Of a DNA stretch of 64,000 bases, positions 8,209-17,392 are shown in pieces; within the stretch, counting starts at the first letter, position 1, and each line of letters starts with the position of its first letter. Location of the stretch: NCBI GenBank assembly GCA_963756715.1, contig CAVWOV010000043.1, positions 248,001-312,000 of the forward strand, read 5' to 3'. The notes under the pieces were generated by a model. It did no database searches. It worked only from the letters and a program-made list of their open reading frames with translations, and was not told the origin of the DNA. This DNA is from VAZQ01 sp963756715. GTDB lineage: Bacteria > Pseudomonadota > Alphaproteobacteria > Rhizobiales > Xanthobacteraceae. Both the position numbers and the translations under genes were made by a program.

Positions 8209-9015
8209 GTGACCAGCATCGCGGTTGGCGATATCAGAATCGATTATCGCAGCTTTGGCGAAGGCTCGCCGGTTGTTCTGCTGCACGGCCTTGCCTGCGG
8301 TAAACGCATGTGGCTGCATCAGGTGCGCGCACTCAGCGATCGCTACCGTGTCATTGTCTACGATCAGCGCGGACACGGCCTGACAGATGCGCCCGACGAT
8401 CCGAAGCGCTATTCGGGGGCGCATCTCTTTCGCGATCTCGTCGGCTTCCTGGATGCGCTGGGCCTGGACAAGGTCTCGGTCGTGGGATTTTCCATGGGCG
8501 GGGGACCGGCGCTGGCACTTGCCGCCAGTATGCCCCAGCGCATGTCGCGGCTGGTGCTGGCGGATGTCGGCGCCGGCGCGGACGACGCCTGGAAAATTCA
8601 ATGGCTGGCGCAGCGCTGGATCGGTCTCGCGGAACGCGAGGGCTTCGATGCGCTGGTAGCCGACATGTTGCGCAGCGAACTCTTCAAGGTTTACGCCAAC
8701 CAGGGACCGCGATACCGGCGGCACATGGCCGGATTGATCCGCGCCACGCCGCTCGCCGGATTGCGGCATTCGCTGTCGGAAGTGCTGGGCAAGCGAAAAT
8801 CGCTGTTCCGCAGCACCATGGCGCTGAAATCAATCCGCGTCCCGACCCTCGTCATCGCCGGCCAGCACGACTATGTCTGCCGCAACTCGTCGCGCCTGCT
8901 GGCCGATACAATTCCGGGTGCGGCACTGACGAAGATCGCCGGCGCCGGACACATGAGCCCGCTGGAGCAGCCGCGGGAGTTCAGCGCGAGGGTCTGCGAA
9001 TTTCTGTCCTCATGA
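8209..9015 (+). CDS. Alpha/beta hydrolase (3-oxoadipate enol-lactonase-like)
   Basis: A classical alpha/beta-hydrolase. The oxyanion region is VVLLHGLACGKRMW, the nucleophile elbow GFSMGG supplies Ser, QHDYVC the Asp, and GAGHMSPLEQP the His of the triad. Overall similarity is to 3-oxoadipate enol-lactonase and related esterases, but substrate cannot be assigned. The open frame extends up to 8134. The GTG at 8209 (VTSIAVGDIRIDY) gives the usual N-terminus and follows a GGGACGGCGG purine-rich sequence, so I prefer it. The gene ends 19 bases before the FAD-protein gene, so the two may be cotranscribed. Confidence 0.8.
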   Translation: MTSIAVGDIRIDYRSFGEGSPVVLLHGLACGKRMWLHQVRALSDRYRVIVYDQRGHGLTDAPDDPKRYSGAHLFRDLVGFLDALGLDKVSVVGFSMGGGPALALAASMPQRMSRLVLADVGAGADDAWKIQWLAQRWIGLAEREGFDALVADMLRSELFKVYANQGPRYRRHMAGLIRATPLAGLRHSLSEVLGKRKSLFRSTMALKSIRVPTLVIAGQHDYVCRNSSRLLADTIPGAALTKIAGAGHMSPLEQPREFSARVCEFLSS

Positions 9016-9034
9016 CGCCGCAAAGATCGAAGCC

Positions 9035-10678
9035 ATGTTGCGCCTGACCGAACTGAAGCTGCCGCTCGATCATGCCGAAGAGGAGATCGCGGCAGCGATC
9101 CTCACGCGATTGAAAATCCGGCCGCACGATCTCGTCCGCTATGCGGTGTTCCGCCGGGCCGCCGACGCGCGCAAACGCTCGGCGATCATGCTGACCTACA
9201 CGGTCGACATCGAAGTCCGCAACGAAGCCGCGCTGCTGCGGCGATTGTCCGGCGACCGCAACGTGTCGATGGCGCCCAATCTGGACTACCGGTTCGTGAC
9301 CCATGCGCCGGATCGTGCCGCGGCGCGCCCCATCGTCATCGGTGCCGGTCCGTGCGGCCTGTTCGCGGCGCTCGTGCTGGCGCAGATGGGGTTCCGGCCG
9401 ATCATCCTGGAGCGCGGCAAGGTCATCCGCGAGCGCACCAAGGATACCTGGGGCTTCTGGCGCCGTGGTGTGCTCAACCCGGAATCCAACGTGCAGTTCG
9501 GCGAGGGCGGCGCCGGCACGTTCTCCGACGGCAAGCTCTACAGCCAGATCAAGGATCCGCATCATCACGGCCGCAAAGTCCTGACCGAATTCGTCAAGGC
9601 CGGCGCGCCGCCCGAAATCCTCTACGTCGCCAAGCCGCATATCGGCACCTTCCGGCTGGTGACGATCGTCGAGAGTATCCGCCAGACCATCGAGACGCTC
9701 GGCGGCGAGTACCGCTTCGAGAGCAAGGTGACGGATATCGAAATCGATGTGCGGCCCGACGGCAGCCGGCAGGTGCGGGGCGTCATGCTCGCCAACGGCA
9801 CGCACATCGCTGCCGAGCATGTGGTGCTGGCGGTCGGGCACAGCGCGCGCGATACCTTCCAGATGCTCTACGATCGCGGCGTCGCCATGGAGGCGAAGCC
9901 GTTCTCGATCGGCGTGCGCATTGAGCATCCGCAGTCGCTGATCGATCGGTGCCGCTACGCCGATGGCGCCGGGCATCCGCTGCTCGGAGCGGCGGACTAC
10001 AAGCTGGTGCATCACGGCAGCAACGGGCGTTCGGTCTACAGCTTCTGCATGTGTCCGGGCGGCACCGTGGTGGCGGCCGCCTCCGAGCCGGGCCGCTTGG
10101 TGACCAACGGCATGAGCCAGTATTCGCGCAACGAGCGCAACGCCAATGCGGGCATCGTGGTCGGCATCACGCCCGATGATTATCCCGGACATCCGCTGGC
10201 CGGCATCGCGTTTCAGCGGCATTGGGAGGGGCGGGCATTCGCGGCCGGCGGTTCGACCTATGCGGCGCCGGCCCAGCGCGTCGGCGATTTCCTCGCCGGG
10301 CAGGCTTCAACCGCGCTCGGCGAGGTCGTGCCGTCGTACAAGCCAGCCGTGACGCCCGCCGATCTCGCGTCGTGCCTGCCGGACTTTGTCACTGCCGCGA
10401 TCCGTGAAGCCCTCCCGGCGTTTGAACGGCAGCTAAAGTCGTTCACGCTACCCGACGCGACGATGACGGGCGTCGAAACGCGCACCTCGTCGCCGATCCG
10501 GATCGGGCGTGACGCGTCCTATCAGAGCACCAACACGGGCGGCCTTTATCCGGCCGGCGAGGGGGCAGGCTATGCCGGCGGGATTCTCTCGGCCGGGGTC
10601 GACGGCATCCGGATCGCCGAAGCCGTCGCGCTGAGCATGGCGGGCATGGCCGCCATTCGGCAGAACGAATTGTTGTAG
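9035..10678 (+). CDS. NAD(P)/FAD-dependent oxidoreductase, COG2509 type
   Basis: This 547-residue protein has the architecture of the uncharacterised FAD-dependent dehydrogenases of COG2509. An N-terminal domain of about 90 residues (KRSAIMLTYTVDIEV) precedes the dinucleotide fold PIVIGAGPCGLFAAL near residue 100. The middle shows FGEGGAGTFSDGKLY and the C-terminus GLYPAGEGAGYAGGI, the FAD-contacting motif. Family members are cytoplasmic; their substrate is not known. The gene is intact and full length, 19 bases after the hydrolase gene and convergent with the dipeptidase gene. Confidence 0.85.
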   Translation: MLRLTELKLPLDHAEEEIAAAILTRLKIRPHDLVRYAVFRRAADARKRSAIMLTYTVDIEVRNEAALLRRLSGDRNVSMAPNLDYRFVTHAPDRAAARPIVIGAGPCGLFAALVLAQMGFRPIILERGKVIRERTKDTWGFWRRGVLNPESNVQFGEGGAGTFSDGKLYSQIKDPHHHGRKVLTEFVKAGAPPEILYVAKPHIGTFRLVTIVESIRQTIETLGGEYRFESKVTDIEIDVRPDGSRQVRGVMLANGTHIAAEHVVLAVGHSARDTFQMLYDRGVAMEAKPFSIGVRIEHPQSLIDRCRYADGAGHPLLGAADYKLVHHGSNGRSVYSFCMCPGGTVVAAASEPGRLVTNGMSQYSRNERNANAGIVVGITPDDYPGHPLAGIAFQRHWEGRAFAAGGSTYAAPAQRVGDFLAGQASTALGEVVPSYKPAVTPADLASCLPDFVTAAIREALPAFERQLKSFTLPDATMTGVETRTSSPIRIGRDASYQSTNTGGLYPAGEGAGYAGGILSAGVDGIRIAEAVALSMAGMAAIRQNELL

Positions 10679-10698
10679 GCTGCGGCAGCCAGCTACGC

Positions 10699-11334
10699 TT
10701 AATTCGGCCGCGGGACGATCGGGAAATTGTACTGCCCGCCCGGACCACTGTTCCGATACGTGTAGTGCCACCATTCGCGATGGTAGTTGCGGAATCCGCG
10801 CTTCGCCATTGCGGCGACCAGCTCTTTGCGACGGCGCCGCTGCTCGGCGCCGACCGCGGTGCTCGCCGTGTGGCTCGCTAGGTCGAAGCAGTCGTAGCCC
10901 GTCCCCATGTCGATGCTGTCGTCAGGGCTGCGCTGCGCGGCCGGTCCGGTGCAGGGACCGTAACTGGCGGTTCGGTCAAACGCCGCGACCGGCGGATGTC
11001 CCTTGTCGACGATCGTCAGGTCGGCGGTGGTGCCGGACGAGTGCTCCGACCGGCTCGCGATATAGCCCAGGGCAAACAGGTTTTCCTTCCGCAGCTTCGG
11101 AAAGTACCGCTTGGTCGGCGCGCTGTTGCGGCCGTCGCCCGCCCACTGCGCCATCGCGTGCACGGCGCGCGTCGGGCGATAGCAGTCGTAGACCTTGAGC
11201 GAGAGATTCGAGGCCGCGAGGTCGCCCTGCACCTGTTTGAGCGCCGCCGCCGCCTCACGCCGCAGCACGCATTCCGCCGCGTCATAGCCGGGGAGCGGGT
11301 GCCCGACGAAATTGTCGTAACCCGCATAGCGCAT
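10699..11334 (-). CDS. D-alanyl-D-alanine dipeptidase (M15D, VanX/DdpX family), N-terminus disrupted
   Basis: VanX/DdpX enzymes are zinc peptidases that cleave D-Ala-D-Ala. The protein contains YDCYRPTRAV, the zinc motif SEHSSGTTADLTI (His and Asp ligands) and the catalytic and third ligand segment REWWHYTY, so the active site is complete. The only in-frame ATG, 11334, misses conserved N-terminal sequence: in-frame codons upstream read LPAGFVYLRDVDPTIEQD preceded by LAAWQPASAEP, the end of a signal peptide. The front of that signal (TRKLLSVIVGTIVTLYA, from an ATG at 11527) lies in another frame; removing one base near 11434 joins them. The restored gene would be exported and sits directly behind the amidase pseudogene, suggesting a peptidoglycan-turnover operon. 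Confidence 0.75.
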   Translation of the reverse strand: MRYAGYDNFVGHPLPGYDAAECVLRREAAAALKQVQGDLAASNLSLKVYDCYRPTRAVHAMAQWAGDGRNSAPTKRYFPKLRKENLFALGYIASRSEHSSGTTADLTIVDKGHPPVAAFDRTASYGPCTGPAAQRSPDDSIDMGTGYDCFDLASHTASTAVGAEQRRRRKELVAAMAKRGFRNYHREWWHYTYRNSGPGGQYNFPIVPRPN

Positions 11335-11540
11335 GTCCTGTTCAATCGTCGGATCGACGTCACGCAGATAGACAAAGCCGGCAGGCAGCGCAGTACGTCG
11401 CGCGGGCTCCGCCGAAGCCGGTTGCCAGGCGGCTAGACCGCGCGTACAGCGTCACGATTGTGCCGACAATGACAGAGAGGAGTTTGCGTGTGATGTGCCG
11501 CGCGCCATCGAGTGCGGCGCGGCTCATCGGCGCGGCGCTC

Positions 11541-12490
11541 TCATCCCAGCCCGCAGAGACCTTCTTCTTCGATGAGGGCGAGGGTTGCGTCGAGTGCGCG
11601 ACCTGCGTCGAGCGGGACTCGCAGAACTCTTCGATGGCGTCGACGGCGGCATCGCTGATGATCCCTCGCCGCTTCGGCGTAGCCATCGTGCAATTCCTCT
11701 TCGCGATTGATGATGGAGCCGGCTTCCAGCAGCACCGCCGGGATGTGCGATTGCTCGCAGCACGATCAATTGGTCGTACCGATAGACGCCGACATCGGCG
11801 TCGACCAGGATGCGCCGCCGGTGGCCCATGAACTTCTCGACGTAGTGCGGCGTGTATTTCAGCCCGCGGTCCTTGAGCTTGCTGGCCCAGCATCTTGCCG
11901 AACAGCAGGCTGCCGCGGTAATCGCCGTTGTCGCGCGAGATGAACATCGAATGTCCCTTGAAACGGTCGCTGTAGGTGTGTTCCTCGCCCTCGTACTGCC
12001 ATTTCTGAAGAAAGCGGTCCGGCACGGAATCGTGGTGGATGGAGCAGGAAGAGATCGCGCACCCATGGCGTGCGCACGCTCGGCCCGCGTGAACAGACGC
12101 GCGTGGTAGCGCGATGTGTCCTTGGGTGATCAGAAGACCGATCTTGGCGAATCCGGCGTCATGCAGCTTCTTGTCGATCAACGTCGCTAGCTTCAGGTTG
12201 AAGTCATACTCGTAAACGCCGCGCGCGCTATTGGCGCCCGGATTGCTGGCCGTGTGGCCCACATCGACGATGACGTGGAAGGTTTCGCGGTTGCACGCCG
12301 GCGTGGTCGCCGCATCGGATTTGGCTGCGGCCGTCTTGGCTGGCTTGCTCTTGCTGGCCGTTGCGGTCCTGGCGGGCACCGATCCGGTCGGTTCGCCCGA
12401 AACCGGGGCGACCTGCGCCATTACCAACGCGAGCGCCAACAGCGAAAGCGTCCGGGCACGCGGACGGGCCATGAAACGATCCAATGGCAT
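11541..12490 (-). pseudogene. N-acetylmuramoyl-L-alanine amidase (AmiC/Amidase_3), multiply frame-disrupted
   Basis: Zinc amidases of this family cut the amide between N-acetylmuramic acid and the peptide stem in the periplasm. A signal peptide (LSLLALALVMAQVAPVSG) is followed by an Ala/Lys linker and by the first zinc motif HVIVDVGHTASNPG, then YEYDFNLKLA with the Glu ligand, SIHHDSVPD with the last His, and LLEAGSIINREEE with the catalytic Glu. These pieces lie in three frames. One-base removals near 12119, 12056, 12044, 11880, 11751 and 11666 rejoin them; one further step lies near 11610. All key residues are preserved, so sequence errors are as likely as decay. It may form a unit with the dipeptidase gene that follows. 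Confidence 0.7.
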
Positions 12491-12780
12491 GAAATCCCCA
12501 TCACCGAAGCCGCCGGGCCCCCTCCGGCCCCGAACTCGGAACGGGAGACTGGGCTACGCCCGTGGCCCTTTGGTGGCAAACGCAATCCCCGGGTTTTGGC
12601 AGCGGGGAATAAGCACTGTCGTTGACGATCCAGATTTTTCAATTTCTTCAAGGCCATAGCAGCGAAGATGCGGGCCGATCCATATTCACGGACCGGGGCC
12701 GATTTAGCCGACATTTACCATCCGCGTCGGTCCCGCCCGGGATTGCCTTGCCGTTCAGCGCCAAGGGCGCCTACCGGCGC

Positions 12781-13980
12781 CTACACGACGTTCTGCAGGT
12801 GAAGGTCTGCAATCGTCGCGGGGTCCAATCCCAGTTCCTGCGACAGGACCTCATCGGTGTGCTGGCCGAGCGTCGGCGGTGGCCGCCGCACCGAGCAGGC
12901 GGTGTCGGAAAACTTGAACGGAATGCCGAGCAGGCGCAGTTCGCCGATGGTTGGATGCTCCACGGTCTCGACCATGCGCCGTGCCGCGGTGTGCGGATCG
13001 TCGAGCGCCTGCGCCACGGTGTTGATCTTGCCGCACGGCACGCCGACGGCCATGAGCTTGGCAAGCCAGGCGTCAGCGGTATCGGCCGCCAGCGCGGCGT
13101 TGATCTTGCCGTCGATGTCGACGCGGCTCTCGACCCGTGCGCGATTGCTGTTGTAGCGCTCATCCTGCGCCCATTCGGGATGCCCGAGCACCTCGGCGCA
13201 ACGGGAGAACTGCCGCTCGTTGCCGATGCCGATCGCAATCATCGCGTCGCCGGTTTGGTAAGTTGTGTAGGGAACGATGCTCGGATGGCCGTTGCCGAAG
13301 CGCCCGCCGTCGCGTCCGGCGAGCAGGTAGTTCTGCGCCACGTTGATCAGCATCGCGAGCGACGTTTCATAGAGCGAGAGTTCGACCTTCTGGCCCTTGC
13401 CGGTGTGGTGGCGGGCGTTGATTGCGGCCAGGATGGCGTTCGACGCCAGCATTCCGGTGCAGACATCGACGATCGCCACGCCGTACTTGGTCGGCACGCC
13501 GCCGGGCTCGCCGCAGATGCTCATCAGCCCGGACTCGGCCTGCAGGATGAAGTCGTAGCCCGGCAGCGCGGCGCGCGGGCCGCTGGTGCCGTAGCCGGTG
13601 ATCGAACAGCGCACCAGCCGCGGCGCGTGGGCCGCGAACCAGGCATCGGTGAAGCCCCACTTTTCCAACGTGCCGATGCGGAAATTATCGATCAGCACGT
13701 CGGCCTTCTCAATCAGGCCGGCGAGAACCTTCTGGCCCTCCGGCACTGCCATGTTGAGGGTCATCGAGCGCTTGTTGCGGTTGATGCCGAGGAAATAGGC
13801 GGCGTCGTCGCCGGCGAACGGCGGTCCCCATCGCCGGGTATCGTCGCCGGTCGGCGGTTCGATCTTGATGACGTCGGCGCCCATGTCGCCGAGCATCATC
13901 GTGCATAGCGGACCCGCCAGGATGCGGGTCAGGTCGACGACGCGTATTCCGTCGAGCGCGCCATTCAAAGAGCCCGTCAT
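12781..13980 (-). CDS. CaiB/BaiF family CoA-transferase
   Basis: Class III CoA-transferases move CoA from one acyl group to another. The protein is 399 residues, normal for the family, and begins LDGIRVVDLTRILAGPLCTMMLGDMGADVIKIE, with the catalytic Asp expected in the segment near residue 170 (VAIVDVCTGMLASNAILAA is C-terminal to it). Other family segments seen are INRNKRSMTLNM and ADVLIDNFRIGTLEKWG. It is a stand-alone gene divergent from the CinA-domain gene. Donor and acceptor (oxalate, carnitine, aromatic acids and others) cannot be told. Confidence 0.9.
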   Translation of the reverse strand: MTGSLNGALDGIRVVDLTRILAGPLCTMMLGDMGADVIKIEPPTGDDTRRWGPPFAGDDAAYFLGINRNKRSMTLNMAVPEGQKVLAGLIEKADVLIDNFRIGTLEKWGFTDAWFAAHAPRLVRCSITGYGTSGPRAALPGYDFILQAESGLMSICGEPGGVPTKYGVAIVDVCTGMLASNAILAAINARHHTGKGQKVELSLYETSLAMLINVAQNYLLAGRDGGRFGNGHPSIVPYTTYQTGDAMIAIGIGNERQFSRCAEVLGHPEWAQDERYNSNRARVESRVDIDGKINAALAADTADAWLAKLMAVGVPCGKINTVAQALDDPHTAARRMVETVEHPTIGELRLLGIPFKFSDTACSVRRPPPTLGQHTDEVLSQELGLDPATIADLHLQNVV

Positions 13981-14120
13981 CGTTGGCGTTTCTTTGTTGC
14001 AGTATTCTTTGTCATTGTTCTCCCCTTGTGGTGCGCCGTGGCATCATAGGCGGGGCGCGCCGCCGCGAGCAAGTTGGGTCCGCCGGCGGCGGCCAGAAGA
14101 ATTGGAAAGCGAGGTTGCAA

Positions 14121-14621
14121 ATGCAGGATCTCCTACCGCGCGCCGAGAAGGTTGGCCGGCTCCTGAAGGAGCGTGGCGAAACCATCGCGGTGGCGGAATC
14201 CTCGACCGGCGGCCTCATCTCCGCGGCCTTGCTGGCGCTGCCTGGGGCCTCGGCCTACTTCCTCGGCGGTGCCGTCGTCTATACGCAGGTGGCGCGGCGC
14301 GTGCTTGTCGACCTGCCGGATATATCCAAGCTCGGCATGCGTGCCTCGACCGAGCCTTACGCGCGGCTCCTGGCGCAGACAACGCGCGAACGCTTCGGCG
14401 CGAACTGGGCGGTGGCGGAAAGTGGTGCGAGCGGACCGACCGGCAACCGTTACGGCGACGCGGCCGGCCATAGCTGCATCGCGGTCGCGGGTGCGGGCGA
14501 ACGTTCCCTCACGCTGGAGACCGGCAGCGCGGACCGGGTCGCCAACATGCGTGCGTTCTCCGCCGCGGCGCTCGATCTGCTGCTGGAGGTACTGGCCGCT
14601 CAAGGTGAGAAGGTCGATTGA
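14121..14621 (+). CDS. CinA C-terminal domain protein (nicotinamide-nucleotide amidase family)
   Basis: The start at ATG 14121 gives 166 residues, the usual size of the single-domain CinA/PncC proteins that deamidate nicotinamide mononucleotide. Family features are GETIAVAESSTGGLISAAL (nucleophilic Ser region), YFLGGAVVYTQ and the segment WAVAESGASGPTGNRYG. PncC normally has GxAGP; here it is GASGP. The open frame extends up to 13983 but the earlier part is not conserved. It lies back to back with the CoA-transferase gene and ends just before the palindromes at 14638. Confidence 0.85.
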   Translation: MQDLLPRAEKVGRLLKERGETIAVAESSTGGLISAALLALPGASAYFLGGAVVYTQVARRVLVDLPDISKLGMRASTEPYARLLAQTTRERFGANWAVAESGASGPTGNRYGDAAGHSCIAVAGAGERSLTLETGSADRVANMRAFSAAALDLLLEVLAAQGEKVD

Positions 14622-14637
14622 GCGAAGCTGTTGCGGG

Positions 14638-14716
14638 CTAGTGGAGTGGATTTGACATTCGCTACCCACCGCGCCGCGAGTCCACGAAGCGAATGTCAAA
14701 TCCAAAACTCCACTAG
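14638..14716. repeat. Large palindromic element, copy 1 (CTAGTGG...ACATTCGC)
   Basis: Two arms form a long stem: CTAGTGGAGT + GGATTTGACATTCGCT (14638-14663) pairs with AGCGAATGTCAAATCC (14688-14703) and, after a three-base bulge, ACTCCACTAG (14707-14716). The loop is about 24 bases. It shares the CTAGTGG ends and the ACATTCGC core with the neighbouring copy 2. No coding potential. Confidence 0.8.
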
Positions 14717-14729
14717 TAGCTTATAGTTG

Positions 14730-14806
14730 CTAGTGGTCCTTTGATTCTAACATTCGCAATATGTGCCCGCTGGAAAGGTATGCGAATGTTAGAATTGAAC
14801 CACTAG
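14730..14806. repeat. Large palindromic element, copy 2 (CTAGTGG...ACATTCGC)
   Basis: The left arm CTAGTGGT plus ATTCTAACATTCGCA (14730-14758) pairs with TGCGAATGTTAGAAT and ACCACTAG (14781-14806). It is the same design as copy 1, 13 bases away, but with a different middle sequence on both arms, so each copy has kept its own pairing. Confidence 0.8.
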
Positions 14807-14900
14807 ATCACGAGGCGGCATTCGCTTGGGTCACCCGATCCTTGCCATATGGATCGCAACGATTAGGCTCTTGCCAGGAAAAAATGGAGGGAGGTGGCTC

Positions 14901-16076
14901 ATGAATGTGCAGTCTTCACCGGTGCGCCCGACCGGCTCTCGTGAGCGTACTCTCGACGAGGTCAAGGCGGAGGTGCTTCGCCGCGCTGGACGATTCAGCC
15001 CCGTAGAGAGCATCCGTCGCCAGGACGCAGAGGCAGTCATGACTGCGCTCACAAGTCTCGATCGCGACCATTGGGCCGAGGAGTGGTGCAAGATTGGCCT
15101 CGCATATGAAGCCAAAGGGGACGAGCGCGCAACGGCGGGCGCGGACGCGGCAGAACTTGAGGAGCTCTACACGCTGGGTTTTGACGCTTGCCGCGTCGGA
15201 CGTTATCCGGCGCCGACGTCGCCAGGCCAACTTGCTGCATATCGGCATTCGCTGCGTATCTTTCGGAAAGCCACGCCGCATTTCGAACTGCCGCTCGAAA
15301 TCATCGAATTGCCGTTTGAAGGCAAGACGCTGGTCGGCCATCTCCAAATTCCGCCGGGCGTAACTAAGCCGCCGGTCGTCATGCAGTGGGGCGGGGTGGA
15401 TGCCTGGAAGGAGGATCGCTTGCACATGAGCAAGCTGGTGATGAAAGCGGGCCTGGCCTCGCTCGCCATCGACATGCCTGGCACCGGGGAAAACTCCGTA
15501 CCTTATGGCGATGCCTTGGCGGAACGGACCTACTTGGCATGGATGGACTACCTGTTGCGGCGCCCGGAACTCGATGGCAACCGCCTTGGCGTATGGGGCG
15601 CCAGCTTTGGCGCCTATTGGGCGGCGCGGCTTGCCTTTGTTGCGGCTGACCGGGTCAGCGGCGCGGTTTTTCACGGCGGCAACATTCACCATGGCTTTCA
15701 GAGGGAATGGCTTGTGCCTGCGTTCACGACCGGAGGCGCAACCTATCTATTCGGTGCGGCAAGCCTGCTCGATGCGCGCGGTCGCGCCATGGGGACGAAG
15801 ACCATGGAAGAGTTTCTCGAGGTCGCGCCCCGGCTCTCGCTCAAAACAATGGGTCTGTTGGATAGACGTTCGGCACCGATATTGGGTGTCAACGGCAAGC
15901 TCGACGATCAAGCCCCGGTTGAGGATATCTACCTGTTGATGGAGCACGGAAATCCAAAGTCCGCTCGCGTCTACCCCGAAGGCCATCACATGGGCCGGAC
16001 GCCGGGCATTCCGTATGACGACATTCTGTCAATGATTGTCGACTGGCTGAGAGAACAGTTGGTGCGCTCGCATTAA
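14901..16076 (+). CDS. Alpha/beta hydrolase, FrsA / DUF1100-like
   Basis: ATG 14901 follows a strong GGAGGGAGG site, so I prefer it to the upstream in-frame start at 14826; the product is 391 residues. An N-terminal helical region of about 130 residues precedes the hydrolase core: PPVVMQWGGVDAWKED, AIDMPGTGEN, the nucleophile elbow GVWGASFGAYWA and the late segments GKLDDQAPVED (Asp) and PEGHHMG (His). This layout is that of the FrsA-like and 2,6-dihydropseudooxynicotine-hydrolase group of esterases and C-C hydrolases. Two more members are at 25709-26872 and 32044-33232. Substrate unknown. Confidence 0.8.
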   Translation: MNVQSSPVRPTGSRERTLDEVKAEVLRRAGRFSPVESIRRQDAEAVMTALTSLDRDHWAEEWCKIGLAYEAKGDERATAGADAAELEELYTLGFDACRVGRYPAPTSPGQLAAYRHSLRIFRKATPHFELPLEIIELPFEGKTLVGHLQIPPGVTKPPVVMQWGGVDAWKEDRLHMSKLVMKAGLASLAIDMPGTGENSVPYGDALAERTYLAWMDYLLRRPELDGNRLGVWGASFGAYWAARLAFVAADRVSGAVFHGGNIHHGFQREWLVPAFTTGGATYLFGAASLLDARGRAMGTKTMEEFLEVAPRLSLKTMGLLDRRSAPILGVNGKLDDQAPVEDIYLLMEHGNPKSARVYPEGHHMGRTPGIPYDDILSMIVDWLREQLVRSH

Positions 16077-16260
16077 GACGGGCGGCCGTCGCACGAAGTC
16101 GTGAGCGATCGCGTTCCTGTCCGGTGACTTTGGCTGCTTTGGTGATGGGCCACCATTTCTCGATCTCTTAAGGCGCCGCGACCGGTGAAGTATTGTAAGC
16201 CCGCAGAGTTCTCATCGTTATAGGCGCGACCAATCGAGCCGGTCCGGCGAGGTAATCACG

Positions 16261-17085
16261 TCAGTTGGGGACCAGTTCAGCAACAGAAATCTCACCGTCC
16301 GTGATATAGCGGTTGACGCGCCCTATTGCGATGCGTTCTCCCGGGCTTTGCGAGCGAATGTGGTCGATGACCTTGTGTGCTTGCAGCTCCGAAATGATGA
16401 AATCGCGCTCTGCGTTCGTATCGATATCTGTCGCGTGCGTGATCTGGAACGTAAGTTGCGTGAGAGAGAATCCCGTATCCTTTGTGGCAGCGCCAATCCA
16501 TAGCGTTTTTTCGTCGTCAGCCGGTCGGGGCGCATTGAGCCAGAACGCCGATGTATTGAGACTCTCCTCCATACGGTCAGGCGGCAATCCCCAGAATCTC
16601 ACGTGGTGACGCTTTCGTGGGCTATTGTCGATGTCTTTCTGAAAGCCGATGTCTTGGCCCCGCCCGAAGAGGTATAGTGTGCTGAACGGAGCTGTCGGAT
16701 AAGGCCGGTTCATCACGAAGGCGCGCACCATTCGCCACGAACTCGTGAATCCCAGCGCATCTGCCTTCGACCATCCAGAGGCCGCATAGGCGGCGCGAAG
16801 CTGCTGCATCGTCCCGACCAGGGCGAGGTTGACCGGGTCGCCAGGCAATCCGTCTGCTGTAATGGTGTAGCTCGGCACTCGTCCACGCTGCAGGATTCTC
16901 AGGCCAAGTCGAACGGCGCGCGGTAAAATGACGTACGCTGCAAGCGCGTACGTGAACGCAACTGCGAATAGCCAGGGTAGCCAGCGGTCTGCGAAGTCGA
17001 AGAAAACGAAGACAATCAGCCAAACGGTCAGGATGCCCAGTCCAAAGACCAGCAGGCGCCGCACCAATCTATTTAAACGTCTCAT
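16261..17085 (-). CDS. LssY C-terminal domain membrane protein
   Basis: The 274-residue product starts with two hydrophobic segments (about residues 11-31 LLVFGLGILTVWLIVFVFFDF and 36-56), placing it in the inner membrane with the rest soluble. The soluble part matches the LssY-C domain: GDPVNLALVGT, AAYAASGWSKADALGFTSSW, HHVRFWGLP and LWIGAATKDTGFSL. LssY-C domains occur alone or joined to PAP2/DedA membrane enzymes; their role is not established. The frame is intact and stands alone. Confidence 0.85.
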   Translation of the reverse strand: MRRLNRLVRRLLVFGLGILTVWLIVFVFFDFADRWLPWLFAVAFTYALAAYVILPRAVRLGLRILQRGRVPSYTITADGLPGDPVNLALVGTMQQLRAAYAASGWSKADALGFTSSWRMVRAFVMNRPYPTAPFSTLYLFGRGQDIGFQKDIDNSPRKRHHVRFWGLPPDRMEESLNTSAFWLNAPRPADDEKTLWIGAATKDTGFSLTQLTFQITHATDIDTNAERDFIISELQAHKVIDHIRSQSPGERIAIGRVNRYITDGEISVAELVPN

Positions 17086-17392
17086 CCCCGGTCTCCATCC
17101 CGTGCTTTCTCGATCGAGTTCCTGCGGACACTTTCAGTGAGTAACGATCGATTTGCAATCTCCTTTCCATCGGTAGTCAACCGGTATGTCGGCAGGTTCG
17201 CTGGTCGAGTCGGTGGCCGTCGATGAGGCCGCAACGTGCTCGTTGAGGAGTCCGGGCCGGCCTCCCACCAAGCGAGGGGGTTGAACGGCGGATCATTCGC
17301 ATGGACCCGCCGACGCCGCGGCATGAACGCGATTGAGTGAACGGTTTGTCGCGTCTATGATTCGACAACGTGACAATACCGTGAGACGCAGC
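17086..17392. other. Intergenic region between divergent genes
   Basis: This 307-base gap separates the LssY-C gene (minus) from the beta-hydroxyacid dehydrogenase gene (plus). A minus-strand open frame of 80 codons crosses it and ends with an ATGA overlap on the LssY-C start, but its translation is Arg/Pro-rich and shows no family, so I do not call it. Promoters for both flanking genes must lie here. Confidence 0.3.

Noticed and set aside
8981..10222. Minus-strand open frame (413 codons) opposite the FAD-dependent protein
   Set aside because: The plus strand has the GAGPCGLFAAL dinucleotide fold and is full length; the opposite frame has no motif.
17082..17324. Small minus-strand frame (80 codons) ending with an ATGA overlap on the LssY-C gene
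   Set aside because: The overlap is suggestive of coupling, but the translation is Arg/Pro-rich without a family, and no ribosome-binding site supports its start.
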